Positions 1-10,832 of a stretch of 64,000 nt of DNA are shown here, piece by piece. Position 1 is the first letter of the stretch, and every line of letters begins with the position of its first letter. The translations under genes were made by a program, and so were the position numbers. The DNA comes from Fomes fomentarius. Lineage: Eukaryota > Basidiomycota > Agaricomycetes > Polyporales > Polyporaceae. Below the pieces are notes generated by a model. The model did no database searches, had not been told where the DNA came from, and worked only from the letters and a program-made list of their open reading frames with translations. The stretch covers positions 1,240,001 through 1,304,000 of the forward strand of contig JABYQN010000008.1 in the NCBI GenBank assembly GCA_022606135.1. The letters run 5' to 3'.

Positions 1-247
1 ATGCCATGGACCAAAGAGAGGCCCCAGACGTCCTGTTCAACGCATGAAGCTTGCCGTCGACCGATGCTACGAGGACGATATCCAACAGCTCCAAGTTCTC
101 ATCCCCTCCCAACGGCCGTCCATCCCGAGCAACATGATTGACGTGAGTCGAAAGGCCCTTCTCAGTGCTGGCACGGAGTGAGAGGACTTCAGCGAGACAT
201 AGTCCAGCAGTGACAATAAGAGCAGATAGTGCAGATAGCGGTTTCAT
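1..247 (-). CDS. IRE1: IRE1 unfolded-protein-response sensor, N-terminal part (gene runs off the window)
   Basis: Reading the minus strand from an ATG at 247 gives an open frame to the window edge (about 82 residues). It begins with a hydrophobic signal peptide (MKPLSALSALIVTAGLCLAE). About 55 residues in comes LDIVLVASVDGKLHALNRTS followed by GASLWSM, the first beta-propeller (PQQ-like) strand pair that opens the lumenal domain of IRE1 kinase/endoribonucleases. In that family the protein spans the ER membrane, senses unfolded protein in the lumen and splices the HAC1/XBP1-type mRNA. The transmembrane, kinase and RNase parts would lie left of position 1 and are not visible. The call rests on a short but characteristic motif; another PQQ-repeat ER protein is the alternative. 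Confidence 0.8.
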   Translation of the reverse strand, partial: MKPLSALSALIVTAGLCLAEVLSLRASTEKGLSTHVNHVARDGRPLGGDENLELLDIVLVASVDGKLHALNRTSGASLWSMA

Positions 248-419
248 GCCATATGAGTAAAGCGAGGGAGTAGAGGAACGGTGGGTAAGATCGGTAAGAG
301 CGGTGAGCGGAAGCGAATTCAGTACACAGTGACAGTATACCCCCGGTATACCCAACTGCTAAACAACCACGAGCTGGTTTTGCCACGGACATCAGTGCTA
401 CCAGCGAGGCGGCGCCTGC

Positions 420-520
420 GGCCCAATGGTCTAGTAGTATGATACGCGCTTCGGGTCTTGATAGCCCCCTTTTCTAGGGATGATTGCGCGGGGTCCCGGG
501 TTCAATTCCCGGTTGGGCCC
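420..520 (+). tRNA. tRNA-Pro (anticodon CGG) with an intron
   Basis: A complete cloverleaf can be drawn. The acceptor stem pairs 420-426 (GGCCCAA) with 513-519 (TTGGGCC), with discriminator C520. The A-box-like GTCTAGTAG lies in the D arm, the anticodon stem is CGCGC (445-449) / GCGCG (486-490), and the T arm contains GGTTCAATTCC (B box). The loop reads TTCGGG, giving anticodon CGG at 452-454. A 29 nt intron (456-484) sits one base 3' of the anticodon, the canonical position for eukaryotic nuclear tRNA introns. The mature tRNA is 72 nt before CCA addition. It decodes CCG proline codons. Confidence 0.95.
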
Positions 521-525
521 TTTTT
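521..525 (+). terminator. Pol III T-run terminator of the tRNA-Pro gene
   Basis: Five T residues follow the discriminator base directly, the usual RNA polymerase III stop signal. Confidence 0.8.
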
Positions 526-891
526 GCATGAGCGCGACGTACGTCGTACGCCGATGAACTCCTTGATTGACGCGTCGGCGAGCAGATATTGTATCGACAA
601 GACACTGAGGAGGTATTGCTGAATGAGGTGAATCTTTCTAGGAATGCGTAGTCAGCGCGACGATGTGCAATGGTCGAATGACAGAAGGAGTCGCGTGTCG
701 TCATTGTTGTGCGCTCGATGTCAAGGACGCGCGCGGTCAACGCGGTCGCGACGGGAGGAAGAGCTCGGCAAGGCATTCACGACACCGCGCAGGGCGCTCG
801 GGACGGATCATGGACGTATTCACTCCATCAAGTACCCAGTCCGGACGAGACGACGTCGGTGTCGGTTGGTGTCGGTTGAACTTCTACCACC
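526..891. promoter_or_regulatory. Intergenic stretch upstream of the ALDH7 gene
   Basis: No convincing gene here. Short frames on both strands lack family similarity. The segment presumably carries the promoter and 5' UTR of the aldehyde dehydrogenase starting at 892; no clear TATA box was seen. Confidence 0.4.
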
Positions 892-2958
892 ATGATCTCC
901 AGGCGGGCACTCTCCTCTCTGCGACGAGCCCCACTTGCTCGGGGTCTCTCCTCCCGCGCCTCGACTATTCTCCATGCCTTGGACCTTCGGACGGAGAGCG
1001 AGCTTCCTGGGGTGTACGACGGCGAGTGGGCCGGTTCGGGCGAGATCCTCGAGAGTGTGTGCCCGACGACGGGCGAGGTGCTCGCGAGAGTGAAGTCGGT
1101 GTGTGCATCGAATACGACCCAGAGTCACTCGGGGAATGTGTAGGACTTACCGCGGTCCAGGCTACTCCCGCTGAGCTGCAACGAGCGTTGGAGCGGACGA
1201 GGGAGGCGTACAAAGTCATCAGGCTGGTCCCTGCCCCGAAGCGCGGTGAGATTCTGAGGCAAATACGGGAGGCGCTAGCAGCAAAGGTATGACCTCGCAT
1301 AGGTACCTTCGTGCCGCACACCTGACCCCATTCCAGAGGGATGATTTGGGCGCGTTGATCTCGCTCGAGATGGGCAAGATTCGGACGGAAGGCGAGGGTG
1401 AGGTGCAGGAGTTTGTGGATATCGTCAGTTGCACGCGAGCTCCAAATCATGGTACCTGTACTCACCGAAACCCAGGCCGACTATGGTGTTGGCCTGTCCA
1501 GGATGATGAATGGCCGAGTCGTCGCATCCGAACGACCTGGCCATAGTATCCTTGAACGTGCGTACAACGGGTCCCTGGTTGATAACTCAACTCCTCGCTA
1601 ACGCAAGGTTCTCAGTCCCTAACCCGCTGGGAGTGGTCGCAGTCCTCTCCGCATTCAACTTCCCAGTCGCGGTCTACGGTTGGAACCTCGCCCTCTCCCT
1701 CGCGGCGGGCAACGCGACGCTGTGGAAGCCCGCGCCGAGCACGCCGCTCTGCTCCATAGCGGTGACGAAGATAGTCTCCGGTGTGCTGGAAAAGAATGGT
1801 GTCCCTGGCGCGGTCGCTGGCCTCGTCACCGGTGGCAAGGACGTCGGTGAAGCTGTCGTCCAGAGCTCAGACGTCGACATGGTCTCCTTTACTGGCAGCG
1901 AGGCCGTCGGCCGACAGGTCGGTAAGACCGTGCAGTCGCGTTTCGGTAAGGTCCTCCTCGAGCTCGGCGGGAACAACGGTAGGTCTACATACCACCCTCA
2001 AATCTTGCAATCTCTAACGCGATATGCAGCGGCTGTTGTGATGCCCGACGCGGACCTCAACATGGCCGTTCCTGCTGTGTTCTTCGGCGCGGTCGGAACC
2101 GCAGGCCAACGGTGCACATCCACCCGTCGGCTCTACTTGCACTCTTCCATCGTGCAAAAGTTCCTTTCCCGCCTCGAGTCGCTCTATCAATCCGTCCGCC
2201 CCGGCGACCCGCTCGACCGCTCGACACTCCTCGGTCCATTGCACTCGCGCGCGGCGGTGACCCTGTATCACGACGCGGTCGACCACCTGCTCAAGACCGG
2301 TGCTGAGGTCCTCACGGGCGGCGCACCGTACCAGGATCTCCCTACGCCCCTCAACGGAGGCAACTTTGTCATGCCGACGATTGCGATTCCTCAAGAGGTG
2401 AACATCAAGGAACGAGTGTGGAGCAGGGAGACGTTCGCCCCGATCTTGAGTGTTGGTGTGTTCGACGAGCTCGAGCAAGCGATTGAGTGGAACAACGGTG
2501 TGCCTCAGGTATGGCTGTATGCGTTGTGTTTGACGCTTGCACGGAAGCTGAATGACATGGCGTGTTGTGTAGGGCCTGAGCAGCAGCTTGTGGACGCGCG
2601 ACATTCGTAACGTTGGCAAGTGGATCGGACCCGCTGGTTCGGATGCGGGTATTGTCAATGTGAGCATAGTACCTAGTCACTTCAACTGAGCTGCACTATG
2701 ACACGAGGGTTGACTGATTTTGCAGGTGAACGTCGGAACGAGCGGTGCAGAGATTGGCGCTGCATTTGGCGGCAACAAGGTGTGTACCTTGCCTCCGCTC
2801 CGTGGCTCATGTTCTAACTACTCGTGCAGAGCACCGGCTGGGGACGCGAATCCGGAGGAGACGCTTGGAAGCAGTACGTGCGTTGGAGCGCAGCGACCCT
2901 GAACTTCTCGGACGAAGCTCCCCTTGCACAGGGTGTACAGTTCTCCAACACAGCATGA
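892..2958 (+). CDS. ALDH7-family aldehyde dehydrogenase (alpha-aminoadipic semialdehyde dehydrogenase-like)
   Basis: Nine exons (892-1098, 1161-1286, 1337-1423, 1476-1557, 1616-1978, 2030-2508, 2573-2659, 2726-2779, 2830-2958) join into 537 codons, the normal ALDH7 length. The first 24 residues ([20 protein letters not shown] onward) are Arg/Ser-rich without acids, like a mitochondrial presequence. Family landmarks are the [10 protein letters not shown] segment, the glycine motif FTGSEAVG, the catalytic Glu in ELGGNN and the nucleophilic Cys in GTAGQRCTS. The C-terminal block is [24 protein letters not shown]7/antiquitin enzymes oxidise alpha-aminoadipic semialdehyde (lysine catabolism) and other aldehydes with NAD+. 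All introns are 50-65 nt with GT-AG ends. An old partial copy of its seventh exon lies about 650 bp downstream. Substrate is inferred from family only. Confidence 0.93.
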
Positions 2959-3231
2959 ATGGGTGCGCCTAGACACCCCATTCCCGTTGTGGGTTCTTCT
3001 TGCACGCTCTGCGACAACGTTCTGTCACAGAGGACACTGGTCTCTATGTGACGAATGGTGCGTAGTTGAAACGATCTCGGCAATAAGGCAATTGTATTAT
3101 AGTCAATGCATGCTGTATGGATGACTGAAATGCATTAGCACATAACAACTGGTGCGACCCGGCGGCGAACCTGCTTTCTCCCATTGCACGGAAAATATGC
3201 GAATGTCTCGCGTTGGGCGAAAATTGAGTGT

Positions 3232-3310
3232 AGACTTGTGGACACGCGACATTTGCAGCTTTGGTAAGTGGATTGGTCCTGCTGCCTCGGACGTGAGTAT
3301 CGTGAACGTA
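3232..3310 (+). pseudogene. Relic exon of an ALDH7 paralog
   Basis: The stretch from a TAG acceptor at about 3233 to a GTAAGT donor at 3308 reads LWTRDICSFGKWIGPAASDV. It aligns without gaps to exon 7 of the intact ALDH7 gene ([20 protein letters not shown]), and both splice sites are kept at the same places. Many differences fall at third codon positions, so the copy diverged while still selected as protein rather than being a fresh duplication. No neighbouring ALDH exon was found on either side. It is therefore an isolated fossil of a former tandem paralog. Confidence 0.8.
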
Positions 3311-3689
3311 AGTATTTTTCCGAATATCTAGAAAGATTGCAACATCCAAAGAGAGACTTCCCTTACGAAGGACATGGACATTCATCTTCCTATTCCGCAT
3401 GTCTCATCACGCACGAAAAGTTGAGGGCAATATCGATCTCTCATAGCACCATGGATAACACCTGCGGCGATTTCTACAGACCCACAGGCTACCCTACATA
3501 ATTTATCGGCTGATATTTTGCCCTGCCCTGCCCGTCCTGGAGAGTGGCAATATATTCTACAATCGCACTGATCCAATGCATCGAAATTAGCAAGTGATGA
3601 GCTAGCGACGGCTGGAGCTTTGGAGTGACTGCTGCAACTTTGCTTCTAGCACACTTGCTAATACTTCCTTACCAATGGTCGTCTGCCCT

Positions 3690-5260
3690 TCAATGTACTA
3701 GCAGTCGCCTCCTCGTCTCCAAGTACCCCCATATCCTCCATGAACTTAGCCACAGCCCAAGGTGAATAGTCCTGGCTGATGTCGCCTCCCATGATGTGAG
3801 TTTCCAGCGACCAGCGGAAGTGTTCTCAGAAGAACTCGTCCGTCAGAGAATCGCTTGGAGGGGGGATGCAAACCGGCCTGAGCCAACGTCCGAACGCGAT
3901 GATTGCCCTGCCATGCAATGAGGACAGTCAGACGACGTTTCCCGTTTTCCCGTTGTAGGCTCTGCATCACAAACTCACATCCACGTCCACGCTAAACGCG
4001 TTTGTATGCCATAATGAGTCATGGAGGTCTGCGCGTATGGGTAAGATATTCTCATGGACTTCACTTCATAATCCAGATCGATATTCCTCTCGAGGTGCAC
4101 TCCTTGCATCTACGATAGTCATAGTGAGTCTGAGTCGTGATAGTCAATCCATGTAGCAATCGCACTTACATCTCGAACAAGAGCTGGAGGAAATACCCAT
4201 TGCACTTTAGTTGGGGTCGCTCCGGTGCTGGATAGCCTCTTGCTGTAGAGACTCTTATATAACGTACTAGTACGAGATTGGATTTTTAGACTCATCTACA
4301 CGGCACATCAAAGGTCACTTGAATTTTCACCTTTGCCAACTTGTACACGTGTGGTTTTAATATCTCGCGGACGGCTTCGAAGGCGCGTTCAAGGTCAAGG
4401 AGGGTGAAATCCACGGTAATCAACTCGAGAGGATTGTAATTGCAGGACTGCGCCCTTGCTGAATCTGAATAGGGATTGTAAACCTATTATAGCGCATACA
4501 GAATGAAGAGGATGACCAATGTAAGAGCATTCGTAATCTCCCGGAGTGAGCATATCTAGGTCCGGGATGGGCTCCTCTTCAAGGGGAGTCGACATATACT
4601 GGAAAGGACCAACGCGCTGTAATGTGGCGCGTTTGAGCTGAATGCTTGTGAAGTAGCCAACAGTACTGATTCAGCGGAGCAGGGCCCCGGTCCCCGGATG
4701 CGACGGAACCCACAATGTCAGTGCTAATACCTGAGACCATGAAGCCGCGTTAGCATGGGACGAGTAGATGAAAAGTGGGACTACTCGCATGTTATCACGC
4801 TGGGGAGACGGACATGATTGGGACCGTTCCAACGCAGTGACGGAGCAGGTCTGCAGAACCTGCTTATATATGGTTTTTGGCGACACCGACTCGTGCTTGT
4901 GGAATCAAGTTGGGTGCTCTCATGCCAGATTAGCATGATACATTCTGGCATTAAAATCTGAAGTTTTCACCTGTAAGAGACTGAGGGTATGATGGGTCTA
5001 CCAGATCACGCCGGTCGCAAGTGCGTCAGATCCAGGAAATAACACAGACGTAGCGATGGTAGCTCCTGTTCCGAGCTATGTACTAGAACCCTAACCCTGT
5101 CCGTATTCCTTACATTGATCACCATCCATCCAGTCAGGGGACAACATGTCCTTTTCGTTGTGCATTGACTCCAAGCGTCGCCGAAGCTTCAAGGGATTGA
5201 AAGGAAAGATCTATGTGTGAAGAGCACCCAGAGAAATATGTACCTTCACGCCATTTCCTG
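3690..5260 (-). pseudogene. Possible decayed gene of unidentified family
   Basis: This gene-poor stretch contains minus-strand pieces that look protein-like: SLETHIMGGDISQDYSPWAV near 3770-3820, a charged stretch with LTLLDLERAFEAVREILKPH near 4340-4400, a piece with EEEPIPDLDMLTPGDYECSY near 4520-4580, and HNEKDMLSPDWMDGDQ near 5120-5165. Frames shift and stop codons intervene, so no intact model can be built. I do not recognise the family. It could also be chance open frames. The rest of 3311-5570 shows nothing further. Confidence 0.25.
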
Positions 5261-5570
5261 CTATAGAAAAGTCACAATACAGAACAGAGAGCATACGATG
5301 CGCACGGGGCGCCAGCCAATTCGCATTCTTGACCTACCGCGGCGGCGAGGCGGCGGTCGTAATAGAACATGCGTTACAATATAGGATACAGATGTGCAGT
5401 GGGGGTCGTCGGTGATGCAGTGAAGATTCCAATCAAGTCATGACAGCGATGGGGGCGGGCGAGACGATGGCAAGACAAAAGAGAGAGAAGGCAATGGACG
5501 GACAAGCGACGACAGTAGGGTATGCGATGCGAGCGATACCGACATATGTACATAAACATAGAGAGCACTT

Positions 5571-8500
5571 CTAGTTGAGCGTCCCGCGACACTTCGACGA
5601 GCCACACAGGCAAGGGATCTTGTCCTGTTCAATAGGGAAATGATAATCTGCAGACATACGTCCACAGGTCAGTGTTGTACCGCACGGGCGAAAGTGAAGA
5701 GACTGACCATAAGTGATCTCACTACCAAGTTCAATGTCCTGCTTGGCGTATATCACAATTTTCTTCTCGCCGCTGATTGTGATGATCTTCGCCGTGCAGT
5801 TGGGGTCACAGGAATGATTGATGAGGCGGCTACAAGGGAACGTTGTAAGCATCGACAAGCCCCATCATATAGAGCAGGATAACATACCCAAGATTCCCCT
5901 TCTTCGTGGCGTCCACCACCAAGTCCTCGTCGATACGGAAGAGGTAACTGCTTCCAATGCCTTGCCTTTCGTACGCCTTCTCGCGCTTGTCTGCGACCTG
6001 CGCACGAATGACCTCGCCGACGTACTCGATGACAAGGTCTCCACGGTTGATCTTCTCCATCGCATATAAGCCCCAGTCGTGAATGGGGGAACGAGCGAAC
6101 CGCAAGTGCTTCTTCCGGGTCTGCAGCTGGTTGTACTTGACGGAATCCGGCGCAGCAGCTTCTCCCTTCGACAACGCCATCGCACGCTGTACTGCGTTGA
6201 TCTCCTCGAGACCTTGCGCGCGGCGACGCGCGTTGGCGCGATTGGATCGCGAGGACGTGACAGCTTGTTGTGGAGGGGCAGTGTGCTCGGCTTCCGTATT
6301 GACTGTAGTGGTCATACCGCGCAGCGCGTACTGTGCCACGTAGGCGGACTTCTCGGTATGCGAAATCTTGTAGTATCCTTCCGTCCGCGCGGAGCCCGTG
6401 ACATGCTTGCGGAACGGCTTCGGACTGTCACCCTCCTGGCCCTCATGCTCCTCGACTTCTTCCTCTGGTGGCGGAGCGGATTTGCCAAAGAGCATACGTT
6501 CCAGGGCGAGTTTGGCGAAGTACATATCCTCCTCGTCCTCGCATACACCCTCGGATATGGGGTCAATCGTTGCAGCGTCATGAAGCGTGAATGAAGGAGG
6601 AACGATTGGAAGTGGAGAAGGAGAGAGATCGTAAGGAGTGACGCGTACTTGAGCAACCGAAGGCGGCTCGAAGGTCCGCTCAGGGCGGACTTCATGAACG
6701 AGGTCGTCGTCAAAGACACTCGTTGCTCTCGGCTCGGGGGCGGCCTCTGCAACAACGGGCTTCTTGGACTTCTTTGTACGCACAACCTTCTCCTCGACAG
6801 CCTGCTGGGTCTTCGCCTTCTTCTTCACAGGGACGACCTCAACATCGCTGGCCTCCGACATCGCACGCTTCCGCTGTGGCAGCGCGGGCACGAGCGTAGC
6901 CGCATCCTCGTCCTCCGACTCAATGACCTTCTCCTCAATGACCACCTTCTTCGACTTCTTCACCTTCTTCTTCGGCCTCTCCACCACCAGCTCCTCCTCC
7001 AGCCTGTCCGGCACCGCAGGCGAGTCCGCCGAAATGACTGTACCAACCTCCTCTTCGCGTGGCCGTTTCTTCTGCTTGCGAAACGACAGCCCACGTAAGC
7101 CCGCGCGGTCGAGGTACTTTGCGTCGAGCACGTCGGTGACTTCTGGAACATGACCAGTACGCACACCTGTCTTCGACCGCTCGTCCGTGAGCACGCGTCT
7201 TACCTGCGACGCAACGACGCGCTCGATGATGTCCTTCTCGAAAACTTTGCGAAGATCGCGCATGATATTAATCTCGGCCTGCTCCAGCAGCTCCGCGTCC
7301 GTCCACTCGGTCTTGTGGGCAGCTGGAATGTGTGAAGGCGGCGGGCGGCAAGTGACACTGACCATGTGGTTCGCGAGCGTTCGCCCGGTCGTGGTGAGGA
7401 AATTGGCGGCGCGACGCGCAGAGTCCTGGGTCTTGAACGTCGCGTACCAGCTATGCCGGTCACGAAGGATCTGGGTGCAAAGTTGTGCGATCAGCAAGGG
7501 AAACAAGTCCGAGGAGTTTGCTACGCACCTGGTCAACCGGGAACTCCGCCAGAAACAAGCGCACCGCATCCTCCCCAATATTCCCTACATACCCGTCGAT
7601 CGCGATGTGCTCAAAGCCGTTCTTCGCGAGCGCGGCCTTGACGACGTCATAATCCACCTTCCTCGCGTTTCGCCCAAACCCTGGCCTCCTCGACACCGGC
7701 GAGGGAGAGCGCGAGGGCGGAAAAGGGAGCGGCGCGGGCACGTCTTCTACATTCAACCCGAAACGCATGCTAGCAGGAAGCACCGGCCCGCCCTCGATTC
7801 CATGCGGGAACAAGTGTATTGGCGGACGGATGTTCCCTGGAGGGACAGCACGGAGGACATGCATTCCCCTGCCGCGGAACGGTGCGTTAGTTGCTCGGCG
7901 GACCCGTGCAGGGCCATTTCGCGGCCCTGTGGGCGTCCCGCTGGGAAGTGGGCTGGCCTTGTCGTGCGTGGGAGCAGGGGAATTTGACATTGACATCGGA
8001 GTTGCTTGTGGGCGCATAGGGAGGTGTGCGGGCGGAGGCGGAGGTCGGGGAAGGTGGTGCTGTTGCCGGGGACCAGGCGGGTGAGAGCCGGGCTGGAGGC
8101 TAGGGAGAGCACCACCCGTGAGCGCAGTTCGCCAGGGATTGTTGGCGTGCATAGGATTGACAGTCTGCACGGGTGTTTGGCTTGCACTTGAAGTTGGAGT
8201 TGGCTTCAGATGCACTGCAGCCTTCTCTTCCTTCTCCTTCTCGCGTTTGCGCTTCTCCTCTCGTTCTTGTCGTCTGCGACTGTCAAGCTCTGCCATGACC
8301 GCCTTGACAAGCTTACCCTCGCGATCCAACACCACTCTCAACTCCTCGCCCTCCCCAGCTCCCGGGATCGCAAGCGACAACTTCTTCCCATGCTCGTTCT
8401 CCACACACTTCCTCGCATCTTCTTGGGTCGCGAACCGAATGGACACAATACCAAGCGCAGCGCCACTTGACTTGTCGATTTGCGGTTCAAAGGACATGAT

Positions 8501-10116
8501 CGTCCCGTGTGCGCCAAAGTGTCGTCGAATATGATGATTTGGCATGAGTGGCGGGATGCCCAGAATGAGGACAGTCGTGGGTTCTGGACCAACGGAGTTT
8601 GCATCATGCTAATGCGGGTCAATACTCACTCTGTCTCGAAGTACAACGAATACACGCACCTCATACTTGCACTGATATACTTCAGTCCTCGACGGCCGGT
8701 AGGTTGGCGACTTCTTGACCTTCGTTTCCTTTCTGGGATCTCGGATCACCGCTTCGTGCTCACCCTCGATGACTTCCCCATTGTAACGCAGCACGATCTC
8801 CTTTCCTTTGCCCTTGCCTTTGACTCTCGGCTCGTCGCCCTGATATAATCCCTTCTCGCGCAGTTTTTCCGCAAGCGCCCGATACTGCCCTTCCCGATCC
8901 TTGTCGATCGTGTAGTCGAACAATAACTTCCAGTTCTTGCCTGGCGCAAATTCTGATGGTGAGGGAGGCCATGGTGGCGGAGGAGGTAGGGAATAGAGGA
9001 CTGGCGATGGGGGTCGAGGTGGAGGAGGCTCGGAAGGGGGTGGTGGTGGCGGTGGCGGTTGACTGGGACTTGGCGGTCGTTGCACGCGAAGACCATTGGG
9101 AAAATGGGGAGAATAACGACCAACCATCGGGCCATTGTACAGACCTGTGAAAGGATCTCGTCGAGGTCCTGTTGGAGGCAACCGCATGGCAGACGTTGAT
9201 GTCATGGGAGGTAAATCGGGAGGAAGAGGTGGAGGTGAGGACGGTGGCGGAGGAAATGAGGGCCCTGGAGGCAAGGGAGGTGGCTCTGAGGCCGGAGGGA
9301 GAGGTGGGGGAGGTGGTATTGAAGGGGCAGACGAGGGAGGGGGTGGTGGTGGTGGTGGCTCGTCTGGAGGCGGAGGCGGGTCAAACGCCAGGGGAGGAGG
9401 CGGAGGAGGTTCGTCCAACGGCGGAGGTGGTGGCGGCGGTTCTGATGTAGGCGGAGGAGGAGGCGGGGGTTCTGTAGAAGGAGGCGGCGGCGGCGGTGGA
9501 GGTTCTGTAGGCGGAGGTGGGGGTGGGGGCACCGACGATGGTGGTAGAGGTTGAAACGCACGTAATCGTGGCGACGAGGGTGGATGTGGCCCATCTCCGT
9601 TCAGTGGCCGCAGTGTTGAGGACGATGCAGTGGGTCTTAGCTTGAAAGAAATAGCAGTATGTCTTGCCGTCAGCGCTGTGGGCTCCTGTGGATGTGCAGC
9701 CCGACTGGGTCCTGCACCGTTTGCTTGTGCCTGTGAACATGAAGAACATCCATGAGCTTACGCTTCGACCAGCAGCCCGACAAATGGGCACCTACACCAC
9801 TCAAACTACCCGGCTGCGACCATCCAACATCGACTTGTTTGCCCTTGAGCGCCGACGGGCCAGAAGGCGGCGTCGCGGCGGTAGGGCCCGTTGGGACGCC
9901 AGCGTGTCCATTCACGTACGGTTTTCCTCCTCGACCTCTCGCACCTTGGCCGTTTAGAAGACTACGGGGGCCGGTGGGTGGGGTTGCTCCTATTCGCGAG
10001 GTTGAAGACGCGTTGGGAGTGGCTGAGGACGAGGATGGGCCAGCAGAAGCAGCGGTAGATCCATGGAGAGAATTTAAGAGTGCCCGGGGAGCTCGCGGTG
10101 GAGCCTTGCCCGACAT
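5571..10116 (-). CDS. SET1: SET1-type histone H3 lysine-4 methyltransferase (COMPASS catalytic subunit)
   Basis: Six exons (10116-9796, 9730-8660, 8608-7529, 7470-5888, 5829-5708, 5647-5571) give 1417 residues. The N-terminal third holds long proline runs (about residues 165-280). Two RRM-like regions follow: one starting [20 protein letters not shown] near residue 475, the other around [20 protein letters not shown]. Then come a long acidic and lysine-rich linker, an N-SET region, and the SET domain with [18 protein letters not shown] and NHSCDPNC. The last exon is the post-[16 protein letters not shown] with zinc-binding cysteines. Family knowledge: Set1 methylates H3K4 at active promoters within COMPASS. 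Introns are 51-66 nt with good consensus; intron 1 uses GTAGGT at 9795. It is divergent from seryl-tRNA synthetase. Confidence 0.93.
9190..9540 (-). repeat. Polyproline-coding low-complexity tract inside SET1
   Basis: On the minus strand this codes for repeated blocks of five to ten prolines separated by TE, SE, DE or similar pairs. On the plus strand it is an almost uninterrupted G-rich, GGAGG/GGTGG repeat. Such DNA is slippage-prone and could form G-quadruplexes. In protein terms it resembles formin FH1-type profilin/SH3/WW ligand sequence. Confidence 0.85.
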
Positions 10117-10832
10117 GGACGAGCAGAGCGAGATGGAGGGGAGAGGGAGGGAGGGAACTCAGAAGGTCGTGGCTGAGGTGGTGGTCGTGGGTCAAGCGGC
10201 ATCGCCCTTGCAACTTCGCGCCTTGTGCAACATCTTCGGCCACCAAGTCTGTCTCTTGCCGCCGTTCACTCAGGATATTTCACTCATGGAATACGCACAT
10301 CGTTCATATGCACAACAATTTTTCCCGCTACTCGCTCACAAAATCGCCCGCAACCACCAATTAATGTGTAAGACCAACCAAATACTGCCAACCATCCCAC
10401 CACCGCCAATCACCCTGTGCCTCAGCTGCGTAGCCCTCCATGAACCTACTAGGCACATGAGCGTCCATCTCTCAGGAATCCAAGTGTCACTTGAGCGTCG
10501 CGAGCGGAAAAGCAGAGAACATCGAGGATGGCAAATTGGTTTCACGGAGAGACCACGCTGGTTCCAAGGCGGAGTGTCGATGCCGCCTTTCGGAGTCTCA
10601 ATTATTTTGACAAAAAGATCTCGTTCGGAGCCTAAAGTGAGATCTGACTCGATCCTGGCAGTGCCTCAGTGGGATTAGATAAGATCTCAGATCTCGCAGC
10701 GATTGATACCGAGAGCTTCAGGAATCGATGACTCTCAAAGACTCGATTACTTGCGCATACGTGCTGTTCTCAGCTTGCTTTCAACCTCCACAACACCGCG
10801 CTGCCGCGAACTACACCCAAAGATAGCCCACC
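10117..10832. promoter_or_regulatory. Divergent promoter region between SET1 and seryl-tRNA synthetase
   Basis: A 716 bp stretch with no supported gene. It must contain the promoters and 5' UTRs of both flanking genes. A cluster of AGATCT-containing words at about 10616-10695 is the only local pattern noticed; no function is claimed. Confidence 0.5.

Noticed and set aside
9135..9554. Long plus-strand Gly-rich open frame (about 139 residues)
   Set aside because: It is the complement of the polyproline-coding part of SET1; no family features of its own.
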